Part shown: positions 1 through 6,657 of the stretch, piece after piece
How positions within the stretch are numbered: the stretch's first letter is position 1
Layout of the letters: each line of letters starts with the position of its first letter
Origin: Flavobacteriales bacterium
Lineage (GTDB): Bacteria > Bacteroidota > Bacteroidia > DT-38
DNA: 8,330 nt
NCBI GenBank assembly: GCA_013214975.1
Contig: JABSPR010000393.1
Location: forward strand, 1-8,330
Direction of reading: 5' to 3'
Made by a program: the position numbers and the translations under genes
The notes under the pieces: generated by a model
What the model was told of the DNA's origin: nothing
The model's input: only the letters and a program-made list of their open reading frames with translations
The model's database searches: none

Positions 1-2
1 GT

Positions 3-356
3 AGTGGAAGCTCGTATAGTATTGTCTTTGGGCTATCCAATACAGGTAAGTCTGTTGCAAAGTATCCAATGTTTAAAATCAAAGTAAATGGTCCGTACAA
101 ATTCAGCCAATTTGGTATCGGTGGGGGCATGAGTACAGGACTCGATAAAGAGCAAGAACAAAGCAATGGATCAACTGTATACGTTGGTAAGCCTGGTCAA
201 GTAATTCATCCTGGAATTGTTTTGCAAATCGATCAACTAGAAATTGACGTAGATAAGTCTTCGGGTGAGTTACCACCGTTAAAAATAGAATACACTGCTA
301 TTGCTGAAGGCATGTTAGAGAAGTCGGAAACAATGACTTACAAATTTAACGTGTAA
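3..356 (+). CDS. C-terminal part of an unrecognised protein (5' end outside window)
   Basis: The reading frame is open from the left edge to a TAA at 354-356, giving at least 117 residues. An in-frame ATG at 69 exists, but the codons before it (GSSYSIVFGLSNTGKSVAKYP) read as natural protein continuous with what follows, so I treat 69 as internal and the gene as truncated by the window. The fragment has alternating hydrophobic and polar residues, suggesting a beta-sandwich, and no membrane segment. Recognisable points are NTGKSVAKYP near the start, a Gly-rich FGIGGGMSTGL, an IHPG motif and a late YTAIAEGM. From memory this resembles the C-terminal region of some AlbA_2/Schlafen-like putative DNA-binding ATPase proteins; that is a weak, unverified recollection and the enzymatic part would lie outside the window. 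Its stop is one base from the converging nfu stop. Confidence 0.7.
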   Translation, partial: SGSSYSIVFGLSNTGKSVAKYPMFKIKVNGPYKFSQFGIGGGMSTGLDKEQEQSNGSTVYVGKPGQVIHPGIVLQIDQLEIDVDKSSGELPPLKIEYTAIAEGMLEKSETMTYKFNV

Positions 357-357
357 T

Positions 358-984
358 TTAGCGTTCTTCAGCTACTACCTCTTTTACTTCCGGAATCATC
401 TTTTGCAATAGAGCCTCAATACCTGACTTTAAAGTCACTGTAGAGGAAGGACATCCGCTGCACGCTCCACGTAAAATAACAGTTACTACACCGTCTTCGA
501 AAGACTTAAAGTTGATTGCACCACCGTCGCCTTCAACAGCCGGTCTAACATATTGATCTAGCACGTCCATTATAGATCTATCCAAATCTGTTAGGTTGTC
601 GTTATCTACTTCAACGCCACCGTCAATAATAGGAGCTTCAGTTTCTTTGGAAGGAGAAGAAACGTTAGGTGTAGCTCCTGTAACAACATCCTTACCTTCT
701 AAAAGAAAGTCTTTGATGAACATGCGCATTTCGTTCATTATCTCGTGCCATTCTATAAAGTCATTCTTTGTAATCGTCACGAAATTAGAAGCGATAAAAA
801 CGCCTTTTACGAATGGAAAATTAAAAAGCTCGGTTGCTAGTGGGGAATTAGCTGCATCCTGTTTGCTTAAATACTCAAACGAGTCATGTCCTGGAACAAG
901 AACAAAATCTGCCACAAACTTTAATGAAGCTGGATTAGGAGTACTCTCTGCGAATACATTAATCATTTTTGGGGTTGCTTCCAT
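358..984 (-). CDS. nfu: Nfu-type iron-sulfur cluster scaffold/carrier protein
   Basis: The 208-residue product has the two-domain layout of Nfu proteins. Residues ~8-95 form the Nfu N-terminal domain, with the typical opening NVFAESTPNPASLKF. An acidic, Ser/Thr/Pro-rich linker follows at ~100-133, then the NifU C-terminal domain at ~134-206 with VRPAVEGDGG and the cluster-binding CSGC at Cys175 and Cys178. Such proteins hold a [4Fe-4S] cluster, usually at a dimer interface using this CxxC, and pass it to apoproteins in the cytoplasm. The start is uncertain: ATG at 984 gives six extra residues before Met7 (codon at 966-964), which lies directly ahead of the conserved core. Neither has a clear Shine-Dalgarno. 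The gene is monocistronic in the window and diverges from the yrdA-like gene, with a candidate promoter at 1013-1038. Family identity is secure; client proteins cannot be inferred. Confidence 0.95.
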   Translation of the reverse strand: MEATPKMINVFAESTPNPASLKFVADFVLVPGHDSFEYLSKQDAANSPLATELFNFPFVKGVFIASNFVTITKNDFIEWHEIMNEMRMFIKDFLLEGKDVVTGATPNVSSPSKETEAPIIDGGVEVDNDNLTDLDRSIMDVLDQYVRPAVEGDGGAINFKSFEDGVVTVILRGACSGCPSSTVTLKSGIEALLQKMIPEVKEVVAEER

Positions 985-1003
985 ACGAAACTTTTTATCT
1001 TTG
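975..1003 (+). promoter_or_regulatory. Bacteroidota-type promoter for the yrdA-like gene
   Basis: The sequence TATCTTTG at 996-1003 is an exact match to the Bacteroidota -7 element TAnnTTTG, and GTTG at 974-977 supplies the -33 TTG with an 18-bp spacer, inside the 17-23 range described for flavobacteria. The inferred start of transcription is near 1009, leaving a 5' leader of about 38 bases before the ATG at 1047. The -33 element lies inside the first codons of the opposing nfu gene. The match is seen directly; promoter activity is inferred. Confidence 0.6.
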
Positions 1004-1012
1004 ATTAAGTTA

Positions 1013-1038
1013 CAAAGTTACTTATTAATTTCTTACAA
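1013..1038 (-). promoter_or_regulatory. Candidate Bacteroidota-type promoter for nfu
   Basis: On the minus strand TAACTTTG (1020 down to 1013) matches the -7 consensus TAnnTTTG exactly. A TTG at 1038-1036 could be the -33 element, but the spacer is only 15 bp, shorter than the usual 17 or more, so this promoter is less secure than its partner. Transcription would begin near 1007 with a leader of about 23 bases before the nfu ATG at 984. It points towards the + strand promoter at 975-1003. Confidence 0.45.
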
Positions 1039-1046
1039 CCCTTACT

Positions 1047-1568
1047 ATGGCATTGATTAGAGCAGTACGAGGATATGAACCTCAAATTGGAGATGATTGC
1101 TTTATAGCAGAAAATTGCACCATAGTGGGAGAGGTAACCATGGGTAGCCAATGTAGTATTTGGTTCAATGCGGTTGTAAGAGGGGATGTTAATTTCATTA
1201 AAATAGGAAACAAGGTGAATATACAGGACAATGCTGTTATTCATGGTACCTACGAGCGCGCAGGAACGACGATTGGTAACAATGTGTCAATTGGTCATGG
1301 AGCAATGGTCCATGGCTGTACAGTTCATGATAACGTGTTGATTGGTATGGGGTCCATTGTGATGGATGGAGCAGTAATTCACGAAAACTCTATTGTTGCT
1401 GCTGGGGCTGTTGTTCTAGAGGGTACTGTGGTAGAATCAGGAACAATATATGCAGGTGTTCCGGCGAAGAAGGTAAAGGATGTGAGTAAGGAACAATTAG
1501 AAGGACAAATAAACAGAATAGCCAATAGCTATATCAAGTACTCTGGCTGGTTCAAGGATGAGGTCTAG
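1047..1568 (+). CDS. yrdA: Gamma-carbonic anhydrase family protein (YrdA-like hexapeptide-repeat protein)
   Basis: The 173-residue product is a left-handed beta-helix protein made of hexapeptide repeats (about residues 12-140), followed by a C-terminal amphipathic helix (~146-165). The zinc ligands of the gamma-carbonic anhydrase fold are present: His66 in AVIHG, His84 and His89 in SIGHGAMVHGC. Conserved Arg45 and Asp47 (VVRGDV) and Gln60 (NIQD) are also present, so a metal site can form at trimer interfaces. Length is normal for the YrdA/CaiE-like branch, which is shorter than Cam and lacks its acidic loop; many members have no measured carbonic anhydrase activity, so CO2 hydration is possible but not assured. 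The start ATG at 1047 fits the usual family N-terminus (MALIR). A promoter lies at 975-1003. The TAG stop at 1566-1568 overlaps the opposing murI stop by four bases. Confidence 0.92.
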   Translation: MALIRAVRGYEPQIGDDCFIAENCTIVGEVTMGSQCSIWFNAVVRGDVNFIKIGNKVNIQDNAVIHGTYERAGTTIGNNVSIGHGAMVHGCTVHDNVLIGMGSIVMDGAVIHENSIVAAGAVVLEGTVVESGTIYAGVPAKKVKDVSKEQLEGQINRIANSYIKYSGWFKDEV

Positions 1569-2386
1569 TCCCAGAGTCTCACCTCGTTTAACTGAATTTT
1601 ATCGGAAAAGAAGATTTTAGTGCTTTCTTCATAAGCGGCTGTATAATCAGAAACATAAAATTGGTGCTTGCCTTCCCCTGATCTTCTTTCCATATTCCCC
1701 TCTTCAAGCACCTCCTTAACTCTTTCTGCAACAATTGATGCGGAGTCTAAGACATCTGTATTGTCGTTGTAAAACTCGGCTACTTCATCTTTAATTAGTG
1801 GATAATGGGTACAAGCCAAAACGAGTGCATTAATGCCTTTAAAAGAAGGTTTAGAGAGGTAAGAATTAATAATAGTTTTGCTAATGTTATTGTTGTAAAA
1901 TCCTTCTTCTATCATAGGAGCTAAGAGGGGCGTAGCTAAAGAAGTGGTCTTAATATCTGGACGTGATTTTTTAATCCTATTGTTGTATATCCGAGAACCA
2001 ATTGTGCCTTTGGTTCCTATAATGCCAACTTTTCCCCCTTTGTATTTTTTGCCAACATATTCTACTACAGGATCGATAACGTTTACAACTGGAACTTTGT
2101 CTTGTAAATATTCTTTGGTGCTTTTGTATCCAAAAGAAGAGGCTGTATTGCACGCTATAACTATAGTCTTACAGCCCTTGTTTAAAAGGAAATTGGCGAT
2201 CCTTTTAGAATATAACCGAATTGATTCTGGTGATTTGTCGCCGTATGGAAAATGGGCCGTATCGCCGAAATAAATAATATTTTCTTTCGGGAGTAATTTA
2301 GAAATGGCATGGGCAACCGTTAAGCCGCCTATGCCTGAATCAAAAATTCCTATTGGATTGTTATCTGGAATAACGTGTTTTTTAAT
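1565..2386 (-). CDS. murI: Glutamate racemase (likely ATT start)
   Basis: MurI interconverts L- and D-glutamate, supplying D-Glu for peptidoglycan in the cytoplasm. I translated the frame from 2392 to the TAG at 1565 and found it uninterrupted. All catalytic motifs are present (numbered from the ATT at 2386): GIFDSGIGGLTV with Asp16, YFGDTAHFPYG, VIACNTAS with Cys79, and LACTHYPL with Cys192 and His194. Length of 273 residues is normal. The oddity is the start: between the in-frame TAA at 2395-2393 and the conserved core there is no ATG, GTG or TTG. The first in-frame ATG is at 1915, which would remove Asp16 and Cys79. The best candidate is ATT at 2386-2384, sharing its A with the ompH stop (TAATT, as if a normal TAATG had lost its G); ATT at 2392-2390 is an alternative. 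A base error in the sequence is also possible. It is the last gene of the envelope operon. Confidence 0.9.
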   Translation of the reverse strand: MKKHVIPDNNPIGIFDSGIGGLTVAHAISKLLPKENIIYFGDTAHFPYGDKSPESIRLYSKRIANFLLNKGCKTIVIACNTASSFGYKSTKEYLQDKVPVVNVIDPVVEYVGKKYKGGKVGIIGTKGTIGSRIYNNRIKKSRPDIKTTSLATPLLAPMIEEGFYNNNISKTIINSYLSKPSFKGINALVLACTHYPLIKDEVAEFYNDNTDVLDSASIVAERVKEVLEEGNMERRSGEGKHQFYVSDYTAAYEESTKIFFSDKIQLNEVRLWD

Positions 2387-2886
2387 TACAATTTAGCTTT
2401 CACTAATTCTGTTACATCGTTTCCTCCAGCATAATAAGGCACAACTCCTGCACCAATGTCAAGTATGTAAGCGTATCCTTTATCTTTCGCTACCACAGCT
2501 ATTGCAGCTGTTACTTTATCTCGAATAGGGATTTGAAGCTCTTGGATTTTTTGCTGAAGATTCTGCTCAGCTACCATTTGAAAATTTTGAATTTGCTTCT
2601 CTAATTCTTGAATTTCTTGAATTCTAGATTGCTTAATTAAGTCACTCATTAAAGCTTCTTGTGCTTGAAATTCCTGGTATTTAGTTTGTAAAGACGCATT
2701 TTTGTTTTGAAGCTCACCCTCTAATTCTTTTGTGAATGCTGCAACTTCTTGTTCCGCTTTTTTAATTTCTGGCATATCGGCCATTACCTTATTTACATCT
2801 ACATGACCAACTTTTTGTGCCATTAGATTTCCAGTGAATGGAAGAATTAAAACTGCTATTACTACTACTTTAAATAATGATTTCAT
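2386..2886 (-). CDS. ompH: Skp/OmpH-family periplasmic chaperone, second copy in the operon
   Basis: The 166-residue product begins with a Sec signal peptide (basic MKSLFK, a hydrophobic run, predicted cleavage after Ala23 before QKVGHVD). The mature protein starts with the OmpH beta-strand (VGHVDVNKVM), continues as a long Gln/Glu/Lys-rich coiled coil at about 40-125, the tentacle helices of Skp, and returns to a strand (YAYILDIGAG) near 138-147. Skp-type proteins are trimeric periplasmic holdases that carry unfolded outer-membrane proteins to BamA, which is encoded just upstream. The leader is A/T-rich and lacks a Shine-Dalgarno; the gap to the first ompH copy is 21 bp. The TAA stop overlaps the probable ATT start of murI by one base. 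Its tail ends GGNDVTELVKAKL, unlike the first copy. Family assignment is firm; the division of labour between copies is unknown. Confidence 0.93.
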   Translation of the reverse strand: MKSLFKVVVIAVLILPFTGNLMAQKVGHVDVNKVMADMPEIKKAEQEVAAFTKELEGELQNKNASLQTKYQEFQAQEALMSDLIKQSRIQEIQELEKQIQNFQMVAEQNLQQKIQELQIPIRDKVTAAIAVVAKDKGYAYILDIGAGVVPYYAGGNDVTELVKAKL

Positions 2887-2907
2887 TTTGTAATTTTTAT
2901 TGTTTAA

Positions 2908-3420
2908 TTAATTGTATCCTAAATTCTTTAAGACGGTTTTACTCTTGTCGTACTTAGAGCTGCTATATAACATTGTTGCTCCACTTGCTTTGTCGAATAT
3001 GATGGCGTACGAACTGGACGTTGCAAGATCTTTAATTGCCTTATAAATTTCTTCTTGAATAGGCTTTATTAGTTCTTGTCTTTTCTTGAAAAGTTCTCCG
3101 TTAACTCCAAAGATTGATTTTTGGAAGCTTCTGGCGTCATTTTCTTTCTTTACAATTTCTTCTTCTTTTTTCGCCTTCATAGTTTCTGAAAGAAGAACTT
3201 CTTCTACCTGAAAAGCTTTATACATCTTTTCAACTTCTTTATATTTTTCTTCCACTTCTTTTTGCCAGTCTTCCGAGATTCCGTTTAGTTTTTCTTGCGC
3301 TTCGTTATAGGCTGGGATCTTACTCATGATAAAATCGGTATCTACATAAGCAAACTTCTGTGCGAAGGCCGTTCCAGAACCCATTGCTAGGACAACTAAA
3401 AAGATTATTTTTTTGATCAT
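2908..3420 (-). CDS. ompH: Skp/OmpH-family periplasmic chaperone, first copy in the operon
   Basis: The 170-residue product has a clear signal peptide (MIKKIIFLVVLAMGSGTAFA, cleavage after Ala20 before QKFAYVD). The mature form opens with the OmpH strand (FAYVDTDFIMSKIP), followed by a highly charged, Lys/Glu-rich coiled coil at about 40-130, and closes with the returning strand SSYAIIFDKASGATMLYSSS near 136-155. The expected role is a trimeric periplasmic chaperone for nascent outer-membrane proteins on their way to the Bam complex. It lies 36 bp downstream of bamA; the gap is A/T-rich with no Shine-Dalgarno and no recognisable promoter, so expression probably depends on the operon. It differs from the second copy in having a more charged coil and a C-terminal extension ending KTVLKNLGYN, suggesting old duplication rather than recent copying. 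The family is certain; specific clients are not. Confidence 0.93.
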   Translation of the reverse strand: MIKKIIFLVVLAMGSGTAFAQKFAYVDTDFIMSKIPAYNEAQEKLNGISEDWQKEVEEKYKEVEKMYKAFQVEEVLLSETMKAKKEEEIVKKENDARSFQKSIFGVNGELFKKRQELIKPIQEEIYKAIKDLATSSSYAIIFDKASGATMLYSSSKYDKSKTVLKNLGYN

Positions 3421-3456
3421 TTGTTATTGAATTAGGTGAAATTAATAATTAATTGA

Positions 3457-5925
3457 TTACAGTTCACCAAGATTCATACCAATAATGAAAGCAGGCTCCC
3501 AGCCATGAGCCTGGTTTGGGTTAGCGAGCGTTCCGTCAAAGCCATATCCAAAATCGAATCCTAATAGACCAAAAGCGGGTAAGAAAATACGAAGACCTGC
3601 TCCAGCGGTTCTTTTTACATCGAACGGGCTATAATCTTTGAAGCTTCCCCATGTATTTCCTCCTTCAGCGAAGGCCAATGCGTATATAGTTGCACTTGGG
3701 TTTGGGCTAAGTAAATACCTAAACTCCATAGTATACTTACCGATTAATGTATTTCCTTCAGTAGGCGATAAACTTCTGTCAGGGTATCCTCTAAGTCCAA
3801 TTATCTCTTGCCCCATTAGGTTAAAACCGCTAAGTCCACTACCTCCAAGGTAATATCTTTCAAAAGGAACATCTAAGTTTTTCGAATATGCCCCAAGGAA
3901 GCCAAAGCCAACATTAGTGTACAACACAAAGTTCTTTGTGAAGTTTGTGTACCACGATGAAGTGAATTTCACTTTGTAAAATTCAGAAAATCTATATTTA
4001 TCCTGCTCACCTAAATCTTCATAATACCCATCTTCATGAAACAAAGAATATGGCGGAGTCGCTTCTACGGAAAATTTCAAGGCAGATCCTCTTCTCGTAA
4101 ATAGTGGTTGATCTACAGAATTTCTTGTTAAAACATATTTAGCACTGATAGTATTGGATACTCCATTCCCTGTTTCTTTAAACACAAATTGTGTGTTATT
4201 TTCAAGGCTGTAGCGTTTAAGACCTAGTTGATAATATGACGAAAAGAAATCGTCTGGGAACTTTTTTCTTCTTCCCAATCCAACAGAAGTACCAGTAATT
4301 GCAAGTTTACCCGAATAATTTTGAATAGTACGATAAACACTTACACTTAATGAATTTGGTTTTTTACCACCTAGCCACGGTTCAACAAAGGATGCATTGT
4401 ATGATTGAAAAAACTGTCCATTTGATTGTGCTCGTATTGAGAATGTTTGTCCATCTCCAGATGGAAGAGGGGTCCATGCTCCTTTTTCAAAGAAGTTTTT
4501 AGTCGAGAAGTTAGAAAAACTAAGTCCTGCCGATCCCACTATTCTGCCGGCACCGAAACCACCCGATAGCGTAAATTGATCGCTTGGTTTTTCCTCAACA
4601 ACATATTCGATATCCACTGTTCCATCCGCAGGATTAGGCGTTGGGTTTACCGCTAATTTGGCTGGATCGAAATATTGTAATTGTGCCAATTCCCTTTGTG
4701 ATCGAATAATATCAGACCGTTTAAATAACTGACCCGGTTTTGTTCTAATCTCTCTTAAGATAACATGATCGTTTGTCTTAGTATTTCCAACAATGGTCAC
4801 TTTGTTTATACGTGCTTGCTTGCCTTCAAATATTCTAATTTCTAAATCAATAGAATCATTTTCGATGAGTACTTCGGTAGGATTAATTTGGAAGAACAAA
4901 TAGCCATTATCCATGTACAAAGAACTTACATCTGTTCCGTTAGCACTCATATGCAATCCTTCCGTTAGGGCATCTTCGCTGTAAATGTCTCCTTTGTTAA
5001 TGTTTAGAATTTCAGACAGTTCTTTCGTGGAATACTTGCTGTTACCTAACCAAGTAATATTTCTGAAGTAGTACTTAGCTCCTTCATTGATTTCGATTTC
5101 CAAGGTTACCGTATTGTCATCATTATGGATTATAGAATCGGAAACAATGTGGGCATCTCTCATCCCATCTCCACGATACCTTTCTATTAAGCCTTTCTTA
5201 TCCTCGGTGTATTGATGATTGATAAATTTAGAGCTTTTTAGAATCCATAATCTTTTACGTTTAGTTTCTTTAAAATAACGGTACAGTTTCTTTGTTTTGA
5301 CTTCTGTATTCCCTTTAAAGACGATGTCTTCAACTTTTACTTTTTCGTTTTTCTTGACAACGATATCAATAGAAACACTATTTAATTCTGTTGTGTCTTT
5401 TTTGGAAATGATATCCACTTCACAATTTAAGTAACCCTCAGTCTTAAAGTAACTCTTAACAGAATTTTTGGTTGAAATAATTAAGTTGTCGGTTACAATC
5501 TGCCGTTTTACGAGATGAACACTTTCTCTTAGATCGTCGATTTCTCCTTTTTTCACACCTAAGAATCTGTATTTAGACATCCGAGGTCTTTCTTCAAGTT
5601 CGATTATTAGAAACGCATAATTTCCTTGAATACGATCGAGTTTTATTAGAACGTTAGAAAATAGTTTTTGCTTCCAAAGTTTTTTAATGGCATTTGTAAC
5701 GGCTTCTCCAGGAATTGATATTTTGTCACCAACCGTAAGGCCCGAAAGGGTTGAGAGCACATTTTTATCCAGGAATTTAGTTCCTTCAACCGTAATTCCT
5801 CCTATTTCATATTCCTTAGGAATAGAAAAATCAACGTTTAATACAGACGGGTCTAGTTCGTTCTGAGCATGTGCTACGTTTGTTAACGCAGTTAACAAGA
5901 AGATGAATAATGTAATGCCTCTCAT
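3457..5925 (-). CDS. bamA: Outer-membrane protein assembly factor BamA
   Basis: This 822-residue Omp85 protein is the core of the machine that folds and inserts beta-barrel proteins into the outer membrane. A signal peptide (MRGITLFIFL..., cleavage after Ala20 before QNELDP) is followed by about five POTRA repeats: ~40-113 (IGGITVEGTKFL), ~116-192, ~195-282 (IVFKGNTEVKTKKL), ~285-368 (ITWLGNSKYS) and ~371-446 (VTIVGNTKTNDHVILREI). The barrel runs from ~448 to the end; the lid-loop motif of the superfamily appears as GLRGYP at 710-715 with Arg712. Length and layout are normal for Bacteroidota. The ATG directly follows the uppS TAA with no gap and no Shine-Dalgarno, implying translational coupling. 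The C-terminus ends IIGMNLGEL, without the aromatic last residue usual for outer-membrane barrels. Two Skp-like chaperone genes follow. Confidence 0.97.
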   Translation of the reverse strand: MRGITLFIFLLTALTNVAHAQNELDPSVLNVDFSIPKEYEIGGITVEGTKFLDKNVLSTLSGLTVGDKISIPGEAVTNAIKKLWKQKLFSNVLIKLDRIQGNYAFLIIELEERPRMSKYRFLGVKKGEIDDLRESVHLVKRQIVTDNLIISTKNSVKSYFKTEGYLNCEVDIISKKDTTELNSVSIDIVVKKNEKVKVEDIVFKGNTEVKTKKLYRYFKETKRKRLWILKSSKFINHQYTEDKKGLIERYRGDGMRDAHIVSDSIIHNDDNTVTLEIEINEGAKYYFRNITWLGNSKYSTKELSEILNINKGDIYSEDALTEGLHMSANGTDVSSLYMDNGYLFFQINPTEVLIENDSIDLEIRIFEGKQARINKVTIVGNTKTNDHVILREIRTKPGQLFKRSDIIRSQRELAQLQYFDPAKLAVNPTPNPADGTVDIEYVVEEKPSDQFTLSGGFGAGRIVGSAGLSFSNFSTKNFFEKGAWTPLPSGDGQTFSIRAQSNGQFFQSYNASFVEPWLGGKKPNSLSVSVYRTIQNYSGKLAITGTSVGLGRRKKFPDDFFSSYYQLGLKRYSLENNTQFVFKETGNGVSNTISAKYVLTRNSVDQPLFTRRGSALKFSVEATPPYSLFHEDGYYEDLGEQDKYRFSEFYKVKFTSSWYTNFTKNFVLYTNVGFGFLGAYSKNLDVPFERYYLGGSGLSGFNLMGQEIIGLRGYPDRSLSPTEGNTLIGKYTMEFRYLLSPNPSATIYALAFAEGGNTWGSFKDYSPFDVKRTAGAGLRIFLPAFGLLGFDFGYGFDGTLANPNQAHGWEPAFIIGMNLGEL

Positions 5926-6657
5926 TTATATTGATTCTATTTGCTCACTTGTTTTACCAAATCTTCTTTCTCTGTTTTGATAATTTTCGATAGCATCGAA
6001 TAGGTCTTGTTTGCGAATATCAGGCCACATCTTTTCTGTAAAATATAATTCGGAGTACGCAATTTGCCATAATAAAAAATTGCTGATTCTATTTTCTCCA
6101 CTGCTTCTTATTAATAATTCTGGATCGGGATAATCTTTTGTGCTGAGGTGTTGTTCGAAGAGCTCTTCGTTAATTTCGTCTGAACTAATTTCTTTATTCT
6201 CAACCTTCTTTGCAATATCCTTCACCGCTTTTGTAATCTCCCACTTCGAACTATAACTAAGGGCTAGTATCAGAGTCATTCGGTCATTGTTTTCAGTACT
6301 CTTGATAGCGTCTAATAGTATACTTTTAGTTTTGCTCGGTAGACTATCCACATCGCCAATCACCTGCAAACGTATATTATTTTTATTTAGTTTGTTTACT
6401 TCTTTTTTAATAGTAGTTATTAGAAGTTGCATGAGCGCATTTACCTCTAATTTAGGTCTGTTCCAGTTCTCGGAAGAGAAAGCGTAAAGCGTCAAGTATT
6501 TAACTCCAATTTCAGCGCAGCCTTCTACGATGTCGTTAACAGCAACAACTCCATTTTTATGTCCGAAAACTCGCGATTTTCCTCTCTGCTTGGCCCATCG
6601 CCCATTGCCATCCATTATCACGGCTATGTGCTTGGGGATATTCTTATCTGTATTCAT
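5926..6657 (-). CDS. uppS: Isoprenyl transferase (undecaprenyl diphosphate synthase family)
   Basis: UppS adds isopentenyl diphosphate in cis to farnesyl diphosphate, making the C55 lipid carrier for peptidoglycan and glycan assembly at the cytoplasmic membrane. The signature HIAVIMDGNGRWAKQRG is present with catalytic Asp16, then the FGHKNG segment, TLYAFSSENWNRP, and the C-terminal IRSSGENRISNFLLWQ and YSELYF motifs that bind diphosphate and metal. I place the start at 6657 (243 residues), not the in-frame ATG at 6684: the 6657 ATG overlaps the TGA of the preceding gene as ATGA, has AGGAG four bases upstream, and puts the conserved core at the usual distance from the N-terminus. The longer form would add nine residues lying wholly inside the upstream gene. 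The bamA ATG follows the stop immediately. Confidence 0.97.
   Translation of the reverse strand: MNTDKNIPKHIAVIMDGNGRWAKQRGKSRVFGHKNGVVAVNDIVEGCAEIGVKYLTLYAFSSENWNRPKLEVNALMQLLITTIKKEVNKLNKNNIRLQVIGDVDSLPSKTKSILLDAIKSTENNDRMTLILALSYSSKWEITKAVKDIAKKVENKEISSDEINEELFEQHLSTKDYPDPELLIRSSGENRISNFLLWQIAYSELYFTEKMWPDIRKQDLFDAIENYQNRERRFGKTSEQIESI

Noticed and set aside
596..1060. Open frame of 154 codons on the + strand opposite nfu
   Set aside because: It is antisense to a firmly identified gene, has low-complexity Ser/Thr-rich composition and no family features.
1556..1589. Imperfect hairpin (GAGGT at 1560-1564 against ACCTC at 1581-1585, extended by wobble pairs) over the yrdA/murI convergent stops
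   Set aside because: The perfect stem is only five pairs with a 16-base loop and no proper T-run on either strand, so I do not call it a terminator.
1565..1915. Short 116-codon murI frame beginning at the first in-frame ATG
   Set aside because: It would lack the catalytic Asp16 and Cys79; the frame upstream is intact and encodes the rest of MurI, so this ATG is internal.
1944..2273. Open frame of 109 codons on the + strand opposite murI
   Set aside because: It mirrors MurI codons on the other strand and shows no recognisable domain or start signal.
2590..2640. Repetitive TCTTGAATT-like run inside the second ompH gene
   Set aside because: It encodes the Gln/Glu heptads of the coiled coil (IQEIQELEKQIQ); protein periodicity explains it, not a DNA repeat element.
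3440..3454. A/T-only near-palindrome AATTAATAATTAATT between bamA and ompH
   Set aside because: In A/T-rich spacers such palindromes arise easily by chance; no second copy or nearby promoter supports an operator.
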